This document shows, piece by piece, positions 36,584-45,447 of a stretch of 64,000 bases of DNA. The stretch comes from Bacillus methanolicus. Lineage in GTDB: Bacteria > Bacillota > Bacilli > Bacillales > Cytobacillaceae. The DNA lies in NCBI RefSeq assembly GCF_008764295.1, contig NZ_VTQX01000011.1, positions 43,307-107,306 of the forward strand, given 5' to 3'. The position numbers were made by a program, and so were the translations under genes. Under the pieces are notes generated by a model that was not told where the DNA came from, did not search any database, and worked only from the letters and a program-made list of their open reading frames with translations. The first letter of the stretch is position 1. Every line of letters starts with the position of its first letter.

Positions 36584-37328
36584 TTATGGTGATTCCTCTT
36601 TTCTGTAGATTTATATCGATCCCTTTGGAAATCCACTCTTCAACCTCTTTTGGAAAAGGGAATGGAATCGCCCAGTCCTCATCGTTGATTTCAACATTTG
36701 TAACTTCTTCTAGAAAGTGGAGATCTCCTCCTGTCAATTCAGCAAATATATCGATTAGTTTGTCGATTAGTAGTTGTACTTTTGCGGATTTCGGATCTGC
36801 TCCGTAATGCTCTTTCAGATCCGTTAATAATCCAACTATATTTGTGTTGATTTCCAGATGTCTTTTTTCATCGATACTAAAAATTTGTTCTACTTTTTGG
36901 TCGTCAAGGATTCCTTTTAAGAATTTTTTATGTTCTTTTTCCATCTGAATATCATTGATTAATGTAATAAATATGGATGAATCTAGTTCACCATGATGAT
37001 CTACAATATATATAGCATGATCTAATGCTCTAATGACCTGTTCCAGTTGTTCCTTTTGCTTCACCATCGCTTCTTTTTGTATGGAAAGGGAGTCCTTTAA
37101 ATCCCATTTTTCGGATTTTAGAAATACTTTAATTTCTTCGAGTGAGTAGCCAAGAAATTTCAAGGTAATGATTTTATGCAATGTAATAAAATTCTCTTCG
37201 GTATAAATTCTCTTTCCTTTATCCGACAAATATGAAGGTTTGAGGATTCCAATTTCATCATAATAATGCAAAGTTCTAACTGTTAAACCGGTCTTTTTGG
37301 CGAATTCTCCAATTGAAAATGTATTCAT
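36552..37328 (-). CDS. MerR-family regulator of the bmrA operon
   Basis: A 258-residue regulator. The N-terminal MerR HTH reads FSIGEFAKKTGLTVRTLHYY then DEIGILKPS; a coiled dimer helix and a TipAS-like or novel ligand domain of about 150 residues follow. ATG 37328 is 6 bases from GGAGG; frames extend upstream but lack support. Its promoter has the 19-bp spacer and spacer dyad typical of MerR control, so it probably activates itself, the BmrA gene and the CPBP gene when a drug binds. Confidence 0.9.
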   Translation of the reverse strand: MNTFSIGEFAKKTGLTVRTLHYYDEIGILKPSYLSDKGKRIYTEENFITLHKIITLKFLGYSLEEIKVFLKSEKWDLKDSLSIQKEAMVKQKEQLEQVIRALDHAIYIVDHHGELDSSIFITLINDIQMEKEHKKFLKGILDDQKVEQIFSIDEKRHLEINTNIVGLLTDLKEHYGADPKSAKVQLLIDKLIDIFAELTGGDLHFLEEVTNVEINDEDWAIPFPFPKEVEEWISKGIDINLQKRGITINERKKGTNKN

Positions 37329-37350
37329 TGCCATCCTCCTATCTATTACT

Positions 37351-37381
37351 ATCATAAGTCCTAACGTAACGTTAGCTGCAA
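37351..37381 (-). promoter_or_regulatory. MerR-type promoter with operator in a 19-bp spacer
   Basis: On the minus strand TTGCAG (-35, 37376-37381) and TATGAT (-10, 37351-37356) are separated by 19 bp. The spacer contains the dyad CTAACG-TTA-CGTTAG (37361-37375). Over-long spacers with a central dyad are diagnostic of promoters untwisted by MerR-family activators. Confidence 0.85.
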
Positions 37382-37472
37382 GTTTCATGTTCATTTTTTC
37401 TCAATTATTGGATTATCTTTCTCGAAACTCTTACAATGAAAAGGAAAGACAAGGTTGATGGGGGGAACAAAC

Positions 37473-38150
37473 TTGGACTGGGTTAATGAGATTGAGACAA
37501 TATTTTCTCGAAATCGTAATAAAAAAATGGCCATTCCAATGGAAGAGTATATGCGGAACCAATTTCCCTATCTTGGCATAAAAACACCAGCGCGCAAAAA
37601 ACTTCTAAAAGATTTTTTTCAGGCATCCACCATTTTACAGAAGCCCCTCCAGCATGAGTTTGTGCTCGCACTTTGGGAGAAAGAAGAGAGGGAATATCAG
37701 TATGCGGCATTATTTTATTTGGAGAAAATAAAGAAAAAGCTCGAAATTTCCTCCATAGAGCTATTGGAAACATTGGTAACAACAAAATCATGGTGGGATA
37801 CGGTCGACACCATTGCTCCTAAGCTTGTTGGCCATATTGCTATTAGGAATCCAGAAGTGATCACATCGAAAATGGATCATTGGGCAATAAGCAATAATAT
37901 ATGGCTAAGGAGATCCGCTCTATTATTTCAATTAAAATATAAGGAACAAACAAATGAAGAGCTGCTTTTACAATATATTAAGCAAAATGCTGCGGAGCAG
38001 GAGTTCTTTATTCGTAAAGCAATCGGCTGGGCTTTAAGAGAATACTCGAAGACAAATCCCCAGTACGTTAAAAAAATAATGGAGACGGTGCCCCTATCTA
38101 GTTTGAGCATCCGTGAAGGAAGTAAATACATAAAAAAAGATAAAGGATGA
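37473..38150 (+). CDS. AlkD-like DNA alkylation repair protein
   Basis: A 225-residue HEAT-like repeat protein. YLGIKTPARKKLLKDF, YQYAALFYL, TKSWWDTVDTIAPKLVG, WLRRSALLFQLKYK and FFIRKAIGWALREYSKTNP are characteristic of the AlkC/AlkD DNA glycosylase fold, which removes alkylated bases without base flipping. The best ribosome site (GGGGGGAA, 37461-37466) points to TTG 37473; ATG 37458 lies upstream of that site. It is followed 7 bp on by the HAD phosphatase gene. Confidence 0.88.
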   Translation: MDWVNEIETIFSRNRNKKMAIPMEEYMRNQFPYLGIKTPARKKLLKDFFQASTILQKPLQHEFVLALWEKEEREYQYAALFYLEKIKKKLEISSIELLETLVTTKSWWDTVDTIAPKLVGHIAIRNPEVITSKMDHWAISNNIWLRRSALLFQLKYKEQTNEELLLQYIKQNAAEQEFFIRKAIGWALREYSKTNPQYVKKIMETVPLSSLSIREGSKYIKKDKG

Positions 38151-38157
38151 TACAACA

Positions 38158-39009
38158 ATGATAAAATGCGTAGCAATTGATATGGATGGAACATTATTAA
38201 CGAAGGATCATGAAATTACGGAAGAGAATATGAAAGCCATTAAAGCGGCGCAGGAGAAAGGTGTGGAAGTTGTCATTGCTACAGGTCGCTCCTATCCAGA
38301 GGCGATTTATTTATTAAAGGAGGCAGGGATTAAATGTCCGGTGATTTGTGCCAACGGAGCGGAGGTGCGTTCGCCAGAGGGAGAAATAGTTGCTGATAAT
38401 CCTCTTAAGAAAGAGTTTGCAAAGGATGCATTAAAAATTCTTTCCGATAGCGATATTTATGTAGAGTTTTTTACAAGTAAAGGAATTTATACAGCCGATA
38501 TGGAAAGAGGCATAAGCCTTTTTAAAGAGTATGCGGCTAACAAACATGAGAAAACAGAGGTTGAAAAAATAGAAGCGATCTTACAAGAGCGCATGAATTT
38601 TATTAAAACGATAGAGAGTGTCGATTTTATTTTTGAGCAGGAAGATTACCATCTTTATAAACTGTTAGCTTTCTCTTTTGATCCGGAGCAACTGCAAAAA
38701 GTAGAAGCGCAGCTAAAAGAAATAGAGGGAATTGCTTTAAGTTCTTCTGGGAAAGAAAATTTAGAGATTAATGGCGTAGAAGCGCAAAAAGGAATTGCTT
38801 TAGATCGTTTTACAAGAGAAAAAGGAATCTCGCTCATGGAAACGATGGCGATTGGTGACAATTACAATGATTTATCGATGTTTCAAAGGGTTGGAAGAGC
38901 GGTTGCTATGGGGAATGCAGACGATTATGTTAAAGCTCAATGCCATTTTGTCACAGCTACAAATGAGGAAAGTGGTGTAGCAAAAGCGATCTGGGAGGCT
39001 ATTAATTAG
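38158..39009 (+). CDS. Cof-type HAD phosphatase
   Basis: A 283-residue HAD-IIB hydrolase. Motif I is DMDGTLL (nucleophile D8), motif II VIATGRSY, motif III a lysine in KGIALDRF, and motif IV IGDNYNDLSMF. The C2 cap lies between motifs II and III. Such Cof/YkrA enzymes dephosphorylate sugar phosphates, FMN or PLP; the substrate cannot be told. Confidence 0.92.
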   Translation: MIKCVAIDMDGTLLTKDHEITEENMKAIKAAQEKGVEVVIATGRSYPEAIYLLKEAGIKCPVICANGAEVRSPEGEIVADNPLKKEFAKDALKILSDSDIYVEFFTSKGIYTADMERGISLFKEYAANKHEKTEVEKIEAILQERMNFIKTIESVDFIFEQEDYHLYKLLAFSFDPEQLQKVEAQLKEIEGIALSSSGKENLEINGVEAQKGIALDRFTREKGISLMETMAIGDNYNDLSMFQRVGRAVAMGNADDYVKAQCHFVTATNEESGVAKAIWEAIN

Positions 39010-39139
39010 TGTTCTGTAAAAAGTGTTTCATGCCAATCGTGCTAAACCAAGTTGTAAAAAGCTCAAAAAGAGAGTAAACTCCCGCTGTTGTGTTTTAGGA
39101 TGATCTTGGAAAGGTCTTGATAAAATAAGGAGGAGTGCG

Positions 39140-40216
39140 ATGAAGAAAGGAATCCTGTTGTTGGTCGTTTTGCTTTTGGCTGCATGTTCTGGGGGAAAAG
39201 AGCGTGAAGGAGTACATGAAGATGAAATGGGGAAGCCAGCAGTTATAGCTATGGGTAGAGAGGTAGTTGCTGAAAATCTCCAAGTTCCGTGGTCCATTAA
39301 TAAAATGGGGCAAACGTTTTATATCAGTGAACGAAACGGAACGGTCATGAAAGTTGAAGGAGATAGGCAATCAAGGCAAAAGGTGGAGCTGGAGAAGACG
39401 TTAGCAACAGCAGCGGAGGCAGGCTTGCTCGGTTTTGTCCTAGCGCCAGATTTTGCTAACACGAATCGTGCTTATGCCTACTATACCTATAAGGATGAAG
39501 ATGGACAATTTAATCGAATTGTCACGCTAAAGCTTGTGGAAGAGGTGTGGAAGGAAGAAAAGTTACTTCTTGACGGAATCCCCAGTGGGCAATATCACCA
39601 TGGAGGACGTTTAAAGCTAGGACCAGATCAAAAGTTGTACGCAACGACAGGAGACGCTGCAACAGATCCAGATATTGCTCAAGATGTGAAGTCGTTAGGC
39701 GGAAAGATTTTGCGCCTCAATTTAGATGGCTCTATCCCTGAAGATAATCCTCTTGCGGACTCCTATGTATATAGTTACGGCCATCGTAATCCTCAGGGCT
39801 TGGCTTGGGCTAGCGATGGTACGATGTATGCTAGTGAACACGGCCCTTCCGCACATGATGAAATTAACTTCATTAAACCTTCTGGAAATTATGGGTGGCC
39901 AGCGGTGATCGGAGATGAAGAGCAGACAGGTATAGAATCACCTCTTTTTCAATCTGGAGCAGAGATGACCTGGGCACCGTCAGGAATGGCTTATTATGAA
40001 GGAAGGCTGTATGTTGCGACGTTGAGAGGGAACGCTGTACGAGAGTTCAATCTTGAGACAGGTGAGACGAACGAGGTGATCACAGGGTTAGGGAGAATTC
40101 GTGATATTTTGATTGAGGATGGAGTCCTTTATTTTGTATCCAATAATACCGATGGTCGTGGTAAGCCCGAAGAAAATGATGATCATTTATATAAGGTTGA
40201 GCTTAGTGAAATTTAA
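39140..40216 (+). CDS. Lipoprotein of the PQQ-dependent sugar/aldose dehydrogenase fold
   Basis: A 358-residue exported lipoprotein: lipobox LAAC (cysteine 16), then a six-bladed beta-propeller of the glucose/sorbosone dehydrogenase family. Typical segments are QVPWSINKMG, EAGLLGFVLAPDF, YHHGGRLKLGPDQKLYATTGD (HHGGR active site), SYGHRNPQGLAW and SEHGPSAHDEIN. The HGG and GHRNPQ motifs bind PQQ and calcium in relatives. No PQQ genes are in the window. AGGAGGAGTGCG precedes the start. Confidence 0.9.
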   Translation: MKKGILLLVVLLLAACSGGKEREGVHEDEMGKPAVIAMGREVVAENLQVPWSINKMGQTFYISERNGTVMKVEGDRQSRQKVELEKTLATAAEAGLLGFVLAPDFANTNRAYAYYTYKDEDGQFNRIVTLKLVEEVWKEEKLLLDGIPSGQYHHGGRLKLGPDQKLYATTGDAATDPDIAQDVKSLGGKILRLNLDGSIPEDNPLADSYVYSYGHRNPQGLAWASDGTMYASEHGPSAHDEINFIKPSGNYGWPAVIGDEEQTGIESPLFQSGAEMTWAPSGMAYYEGRLYVATLRGNAVREFNLETGETNEVITGLGRIRDILIEDGVLYFVSNNTDGRGKPEENDDHLYKVELSEI

Positions 40217-40416
40217 AGAAAGAGGTACCATAAAACGATCGGTGATTATTTTGCAAAAAAGTTCATGTTGTAAGTTGCGGAGATGGAGCAGTAGGACATT
40301 GTTGAAGAATGATCATTCATTATAGATAAGAAGGGAAAACAATTTTCTTTTAAATCATTGCAAAAACGGCTTATTAAAGGCTGTTCGATTGCGGCGAATT
40401 TTTTATATGACCAGGG

Positions 40417-40457
40417 AAAGCAAGGGAGATCACTAGCAAATTTATCTTCCTTGCTTT
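40417..40457. terminator. Hairpin between convergent sugar dehydrogenase and tetR genes
   Basis: AAAGCAAGGGAGAT pairs with ATCTTCCTTGCTTT (one G-T pair) around 13 bases. It lies 38 bp after the tetR stop on the minus strand and 200 bp after the lipoprotein gene. Confidence 0.65.
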
Positions 40458-40494
40458 GTTAGATGGAACATTTCGGTCGACTCTCTTTTTAAGT

Positions 40495-41145
40495 TTATTT
40501 TTTTGTTGAAATCCCATGCATAATCATTTGAATCGTCCGTTCTATTTCCTCTTTATCATCCCAGTCAAGTTCTGGTAAAAGGAGATTACGGACGATAATG
40601 TAACCGAAGATAGCCGATGCCGTCAAGCGAATGATCTGGAAGGGAGGCACATCAATAAGCTCTCCTTTCTTTTGGTAGTGTTCAACAACCTCTGTAAATC
40701 GTTCGATTACTTTCGTTCCGATATGCTCTTTAAAGAGCTCCTTTAATTCTGGCTGAAAAGGGATTTCTTGAATAAGAATTTTAAATAAAAGCATATTTTT
40801 CGAAAGGAATTTAATGCGATTTTCGATCATCGCTCTCAAAAAGTCCTCAAACGTTGCATGCTCTTTTTTGAGAACCTTTTCCATATCTTTAATAACAAGG
40901 GGGGCTATAAATTTTCTCAGCATCGGTTCTATGATCGAATAGAGCAAATCTTTTTTTGTCTTATAATGGCGAAAAATCGTCCCTTCTGCAACACCAGCGT
41001 TTTTCGCTATTTCACTTGTTGAGGTAGAGGCATACCCTTTTTCAGCAAATGCCTGAACAGCAGCAAGAATGATTTTTTTTTGTTTCTCTGTGAGCTCATC
41101 GCTTTGTTCAAAAATTTCCTCAATAAGATTATCTGGACCGTTCAT
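40495..41145 (-). CDS. TetR-family repressor of an ABC-2 exporter
   Basis: A 216-residue TetR protein. The HTH is STSEIAKNAGVAEGTIFRHY then KTKKDLLYSI. It is the third gene of an operon (ATPase, permease, regulator) on the minus strand. Two palindromes typical of TetR binding flank the operon promoter, so it likely represses its own operon. Confidence 0.9.
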   Translation of the reverse strand: MNGPDNLIEEIFEQSDELTEKQKKIILAAVQAFAEKGYASTSTSEIAKNAGVAEGTIFRHYKTKKDLLYSIIEPMLRKFIAPLVIKDMEKVLKKEHATFEDFLRAMIENRIKFLSKNMLLFKILIQEIPFQPELKELFKEHIGTKVIERFTEVVEHYQKKGELIDVPPFQIIRLTASAIFGYIIVRNLLLPELDWDDKEEIERTIQMIMHGISTKK

Positions 41146-41200
41146 AATAAACTCCTTCAGTACTTGATATTCTTATTGTAATGGATTATAAGATAAGATG

Positions 41201-42226
41201 CTAAATCTTTCGGTATTTTCGTAATGCGACAATATTCAAGAACATAAATAGTGCTGAAAAACCGAGGAGCACAAGGATATTTATATAGAGATCTGCCCAT
41301 CCATAGCCTCTGACCATCACATTTCGCAGAGCATCGGCTGCGTAATAGAGCGGGGTCATTGGACCAATCCAATTTAACCATGGAGAGATCGTCTCCAAAT
41401 TGAATAGTCCTGAAAAAAAGATTTGCGGGACGACAACAATGGGTATAAATTGAATCATTTGCAGCTCATTATTAGCGAATGAAGATAGTAAAATTCCTAA
41501 CGTTAATGCTGTTAAGGAAAGGGTTAACGTAATTAAAAGAACATATATAAAGCTCCCTTCCATAAGCATCCCCAACACATAAATAGCGTAGGCGGCGATA
41601 ATTGTCGCTTGAATCATCGTGAAGATCCCAAAACCGATAATATACCCGACAACCATTTCCGATTTCCGCAGTGGACTCGATAATAAACGTTCCAACGTGC
41701 CAGTTGTTCGTTCTCGTAGAAAGGATACTCCGGCGATTAAGAAGACAAAAAAGAAAATGAAAAACCCAAGCAATACGGGACCAAAATAATCAAACTGACT
41801 CATATCTTCCGATCCGTGAATAAACGCTACATTTAGCTCATGTGAGCCAGTTGGCTGCAGAGGTGCAAATGCCTTTTCCAGCCACTTGATCGTAGCGCCA
41901 TTGACATTTGGATCACTGCCTTCAAGGACAATAGAAGGGCTAGTATTTTCAAATGAAATGTAGCCATCAAGCAATTGCTTTTCCATATCTTTGTTAGCTG
42001 ATTCGATATTTGTGTATTTTGTAATGTCCGCATCGTCTAAATCTAGCTGTTTTTCAAAGGCTTCAGGTATATCAACCAACCCGACCTTTGGCACATAATC
42101 ATCACCGTTAAAAACAAGATGAAGCATCGTTAAAATAAGAATCGGAGCAAAAATTAGTAGTCCAAGCGTTCTTTTATCACGAATGATTTGTCTTAAAATC
42201 CGGATTACGAGTGCTCTTACTCTCAC
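41201..42226 (-). CDS. ABC-2 type exporter permease
   Basis: A 341-residue permease of the ABC2_membrane_3 type: one helix near residue 20-40, an extracellular domain of about 130 residues, then five helices. RERTTGTLERLLSSPLRKSEMVVGY (split as RERTTGTLERL and LSSPLRKSEM) and PPLYY-like TPLYYAADALRNVM are family motifs. Its ATG overlaps the ATPase stop by 4 bp. Substrate unknown. Confidence 0.9.
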   Translation of the reverse strand: MRVRALVIRILRQIIRDKRTLGLLIFAPILILTMLHLVFNGDDYVPKVGLVDIPEAFEKQLDLDDADITKYTNIESANKDMEKQLLDGYISFENTSPSIVLEGSDPNVNGATIKWLEKAFAPLQPTGSHELNVAFIHGSEDMSQFDYFGPVLLGFFIFFFVFLIAGVSFLRERTTGTLERLLSSPLRKSEMVVGYIIGFGIFTMIQATIIAAYAIYVLGMLMEGSFIYVLLITLTLSLTALTLGILLSSFANNELQMIQFIPIVVVPQIFFSGLFNLETISPWLNWIGPMTPLYYAADALRNVMVRGYGWADLYINILVLLGFSALFMFLNIVALRKYRKI

Positions 42227-42954
42227 GCCTTAGCACCTCCATATGCTAGAAATGCCTCTTCGATGGAAGAGGAACTAGTTTCTGCTTTTAATTGCTCGGG
42301 TGTGCCAACAGCGATTAGCCGACCATCACGAAGCATTGCTAAACGGTGACATTTCTCCGCTTCCCCCATAACATGCGTTGTAACAATAATTGACGTGCCC
42401 TTTTCATTTAAATTGTAAAAGGCGTTCCAAATACTCTTGCGTAAAACAGGATCAATTCCTACAGTTGGTTCATCAAGAATTAGCAGTGCCGGTTCATGGA
42501 GCAAGGCAATCGCAAGCGATAATCTTCGCTTCATTCCCCCGGAATAATGGTGGACCGTTTTGTTTAAATGGTCACTTAACTCAACAACGTCCATTACTTT
42601 GCCAATTCTACTTTGCAATGCTTTTCCATTTAAACCGAAAAGAGCACCGAAAAATTCAAGATTTTCCTTCGCTGTTAATTCTCCGTATAAAGCGTCTGAT
42701 TGTGCCATGTAGCCAATCTTTTCAATGAGCTTTAAGGAAGGCATTTTTTCTTGGAAAAGATAGTTTTCTCCCCGATTCGGCAAATCAAATCCGGTTAACA
42801 TCTTCACTAATGTTGTTTTGCCAGCACCAGATGGACCTAATAGCCCGAAGATTTCACCTTTGTAAACATTTAAAGAAATATTGTTCAACACTTCCTGTTT
42901 TCCAAAAGCCTTCGACACATCCTGGATCGACACGATCACTTCATTTGCATCCAT
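42223..42954 (-). CDS. ABC transporter ATPase
   Basis: A 243-residue ATPase: Walker A GPSGAGKTT, Q-loop GYMAQSDALYGELTAKENL, signature YSGGMKRRL, Walker B LLILDEPTVGID, and the switch H in VTTHVMGEA. First gene of the exporter operon. The start is preceded by AAAAAGGAGTG. Confidence 0.92.
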   Translation of the reverse strand: MDANEVIVSIQDVSKAFGKQEVLNNISLNVYKGEIFGLLGPSGAGKTTLVKMLTGFDLPNRGENYLFQEKMPSLKLIEKIGYMAQSDALYGELTAKENLEFFGALFGLNGKALQSRIGKVMDVVELSDHLNKTVHHYSGGMKRRLSLAIALLHEPALLILDEPTVGIDPVLRKSIWNAFYNLNEKGTSIIVTTHVMGEAEKCHRLAMLRDGRLIAVGTPEQLKAETSSSSIEEAFLAYGGAKA

Positions 42955-42975
42955 TTTTATTCACTCCTTTTTAAA

Positions 42976-42995
42976 AAGTGAGTAATCACTCACTT
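42976..42995. promoter_or_regulatory. TetR-type operator, promoter-downstream copy
   Basis: AAGTGAGTAATCACTCACTT is a near-perfect dyad (GTGAGT...ACTCAC). It lies just downstream of the -10 element, over the predicted start site of the ATPase-permease-tetR operon. Confidence 0.85.
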
Positions 42996-42997
42996 AC

Positions 42998-43026
42998 ATC
43001 ATAAAACATAAAAAGAGATTTGTGAA
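42998..43026 (-). promoter_or_regulatory. Sigma-A promoter of the exporter operon
   Basis: On the minus strand TTCACA (43021-43026) and TATGAT (42998-43003) are 17 bp apart. It is flanked by two copies of the same operator. Confidence 0.7.
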
Positions 43027-43045
43027 GTGAGTAATCACTCATTTT
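43025..43045. promoter_or_regulatory. TetR-type operator, upstream copy
   Basis: AAGTGAGTAATCACTCATTTT repeats the operator 49 bp from the first copy and touches the -35 element. Two sites spanning the promoter fit cooperative repression. Confidence 0.82.
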
Positions 43046-43057
43046 ATAAATAAAAAA

Positions 43058-43083
43058 TAAACCCTGAGTAAGTTCAGGATTTA
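43058..43083 (-). terminator. Terminator of the nosBDYF-lipoprotein operon
   Basis: On the minus strand TAAATCCTGA pairs with TCAGGGTTTA (one G-T pair), followed by TTTTTTATT. The 5' arm includes the stop codon of the lipoprotein gene. Confidence 0.85.
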
Positions 43084-43977
43084 TAACAGTTCAATTGTTA
43101 ATGAATTAACTTGAGAAATAAGAAGTTCTTCGTATTGTTTTTGGGCAAGATAGAGGATCTCCTGCTCGTTGACATCGGGATTTTCTTTTCGTACTTGTGC
43201 AATCAAATCGTTTTGAACCTTTTGCGAAAGAACAATTAGTTCATATTGCTGTTGTTCTTTACTCCAGAATTTCTCTTCTCCAAATCCTTGAATCATTTTT
43301 TTGGCAACTGGGACTGATTCATATTGTGTGCGTACCTGTTTGACTTGCTCGGTTATTTCCTCTTGTGTTGCCTCATGGCCTTTTTCAAGAGCAAGGAGTG
43401 CCATGGAACGGAGGCGGATAATCTGGGTTATTAGCTGATTTCGATCTTGATTTAGCTTCTCTTGTCCGTCCCAATAGGCTAACGCTTCTTCTAATTCGTC
43501 GCCTTCATATTTTTCTTTATCCTGTTCGCGATTGATGGCAATGTGTAGTTCGTTGATAAACTGGTAAAATTCTAGATCCTCCTTTGTAATCCATTCATCG
43601 TTGATTTTAGCGATCCCACTCGGTTCTTTTACATCGTATGTGATGACCTTTTCAACAGATTCTCCATTATGGTCAAACGTGAAAACAATCTCCCATTTTC
43701 CGGCCATCGGCAATTCGACTTCTGACGAATAAATACCTTCTCCGATTTCTTTAAAGGCTGCTTCTACTTGCCCGTGGTCCATGTCGCTCATCGCGAGCAC
43801 GGCATTGACCTTAAGACCGGAAACAGGATCATGACCATCAGTAATTTTAATGACAAGCTCGGAGGCTGTATCTTTTTCATAATATAAATCCTTTTCGACC
43901 TCGACAACGACAGAACTTTTATTGCAGGCAGTCAATAAGAAAAGCAAACTGGCTAAGGCGAATAAAAATTTTTTCAT
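43081..43977 (-). CDS. Lipoprotein fusing a YtkA-like domain to a SurA-N-like helical domain
   Basis: A 298-residue lipoprotein (lipobox LTAC, cysteine 18). Residues about 23-118 form a YtkA/FixH-like beta-sandwich (YYEKDTASELVIKITD, AVLAMSDMDHGQVEAAFKEI, LPMAGKWEIVFTF). From about 122 on the sequence is helical and resembles the N-terminal region of SurA/PrsA-type folding factors (AKINDEWITKEDLEFYQFIN, ATQEEITEQVKQVRTQY), without a PPIase domain. It overlaps nosF by 4 bp, so it is part of the nos operon. A role in assembling or supplying copper to NosZ is plausible but inferred. Confidence 0.7.
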   Translation of the reverse strand: MKKFLFALASLLFLLTACNKSSVVVEVEKDLYYEKDTASELVIKITDGHDPVSGLKVNAVLAMSDMDHGQVEAAFKEIGEGIYSSEVELPMAGKWEIVFTFDHNGESVEKVITYDVKEPSGIAKINDEWITKEDLEFYQFINELHIAINREQDKEKYEGDELEEALAYWDGQEKLNQDRNQLITQIIRLRSMALLALEKGHEATQEEITEQVKQVRTQYESVPVAKKMIQGFGEEKFWSKEQQQYELIVLSQKVQNDLIAQVRKENPDVNEQEILYLAQKQYEELLISQVNSLTIELL

Positions 43978-44639
43978 GGTCCATTCTCTCCTAATTTTTG
44001 TGTTAGTAGAAAGTCTGCAACAGTGTATTTACAGATTTGCTGATTCTCTAAAAAAGCGACGTGTGAACATAGCTGTTTAATTTCATCTAAATGATGGGAA
44101 GATACTAAAATCGTTTTATTTTGCAAAGACTTCAACGTATCCAAAATTTCTTTTCTTCCAATTGGATCAAGACCGCTTGTCGGTTCGTCTAAGACGAGGA
44201 TTTGTGAATCTTGATAGAGCGTCACTGCGAGTCCAAGCCGCTGCAGCATTCCCTTTGAATATTCCTCGATAATCGTATTTCGTTCCTCCCAAAGGTTGAC
44301 GGATTTTAAGAGCTCTTCCATTCGTTTCTCATCGTAGGTTCGAGAAATGCTTCTGGCAAAAAACCGCATATTGTCCAGTCCTGTTAAAGATTGATAGAGC
44401 AAGAATTTTTCTGGAAGATAAGCAATTTCGCTGCTTATACCCCTTTTTTTCTTGCCGTTGATTCTGATTGTCCCCTTTTTGCTAGGAAGAATTCCGAGAA
44501 GACTATTAATAAAAGTTGATTTCCCAGCCCCGTTTCGCCCAACGAGAGCACATATTTCATTTTTCTCTATTTTTAAGTGAACATCCTGAAGGACTGTTCT
44601 TTTTCCAAACGATTGATAGAGATGGGCAACTTCAATCAT
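43974..44639 (-). CDS. nosF: NosF, ATPase of the NosDFY transporter
   Basis: A 221-residue ABC ATPase: Walker A GRNGAGKST, Q-loop-like LPEKFLLYQSLTG, signature YSKGMLQRL, Walker B ILVLDEPTSGLD and switch H in VSSHHLDE. ATG 44639 has AAGGAGGG seven bases upstream; the frame is open further but that part overlaps nosY. With NosY and NosD it forms the transporter needed to mature the copper-sulfur centre of nitrous oxide reductase. Confidence 0.92.
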   Translation of the reverse strand: MIEVAHLYQSFGKRTVLQDVHLKIEKNEICALVGRNGAGKSTFINSLLGILPSKKGTIRINGKKKRGISSEIAYLPEKFLLYQSLTGLDNMRFFARSISRTYDEKRMEELLKSVNLWEERNTIIEEYSKGMLQRLGLAVTLYQDSQILVLDEPTSGLDPIGRKEILDTLKSLQNKTILVSSHHLDEIKQLCSHVAFLENQQICKYTVADFLLTQKLGENGP

Positions 44640-45433
44640 TGTGAGCCCTCCTTTCGTTGAAAAACAACTCCAGCTCCAAACGAGAACAATATTCCGAGTA
44701 CAACATTGCCGATTAAAAATAAAGACGGCTTTAACCACATGAATGATTGAAGTAGCTTAGACATATGCTCAAAGGAGTAAACGCCGAATGCTGATTCAAG
44801 GTAAATTCTTGCAGCTTGCAACGGGTTTAGGAAATAAAAGCTAGAAAAGAGTTTCACATTATCATAGGTAACGTTACTTAACCATGATAATAAGAGAAAA
44901 TCGTGTAAGAAGAAAAAATAGAACCAGATGGCGATCACGAAGCCAACAATTTGCATTCTGGAGCGGCTGATGCTCCCAACGAAGACTCCAAGCTGGGTGA
45001 AGACGAGAATAAGACTTGTGATGGTGAACAAGAATGCAAGGTAGGCAGCGCCATCTATTTGAAAATAAAATTTTAACGGAATCAAGTAGAGAAAGAACCA
45101 TAGAGCAGTCGGCCCTAATAATACCGATTGAATCGCCACGCTTTTTTTACATAGAAAGCCTGTAAAGCGCTCTCCTCTTGTTAAGAGCATGATCAATGTT
45201 TTTTGTTCTTTTTCCTGAAATAGGGAAAAGGCCCCTAAAAAAAGGCATAATATCGGGATGAAATAGACGAATGCATCAAATAAATTAATCAAGTGAATAT
45301 AGAATCCTTGATCAAAGGAAAGAGCAGAGGAACGGAACAATAAACTAATTGAAACGAGAATAATGAGCGCAAAGGCCAGCCAAAGCCCTTTTCCTTTTAT
45401 GTTTTCCTTCCATTCCTTCCAAATATAATGCAT
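44636..45433 (-). CDS. nosY: NosY, permease of the NosDFY transporter
   Basis: A 265-residue membrane protein with six helices and the ABC-2 motif FSLFQEKEQKTLIMLLTRG near residues 68-87. It begins with MHYIWKEWKENIKGKGLW as NosY proteins do. It overlaps nosF by 4 bp and follows nosD by 14 bp. Confidence 0.88.
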   Translation of the reverse strand: MHYIWKEWKENIKGKGLWLAFALIILVSISLLFRSSALSFDQGFYIHLINLFDAFVYFIPILCLFLGAFSLFQEKEQKTLIMLLTRGERFTGFLCKKSVAIQSVLLGPTALWFFLYLIPLKFYFQIDGAAYLAFLFTITSLILVFTQLGVFVGSISRSRMQIVGFVIAIWFYFFFLHDFLLLSWLSNVTYDNVKLFSSFYFLNPLQAARIYLESAFGVYSFEHMSKLLQSFMWLKPSLFLIGNVVLGILFSFGAGVVFQRKEGSQ

Positions 45434-45447
45434 AGTGGATGTCTCCC

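Noticed and set aside
40300..40325. AATGATCATT dyad after the sugar dehydrogenase gene as an operator
   Set aside because: Short, not near a promoter, and unlike the operators of the adjacent TetR operon.
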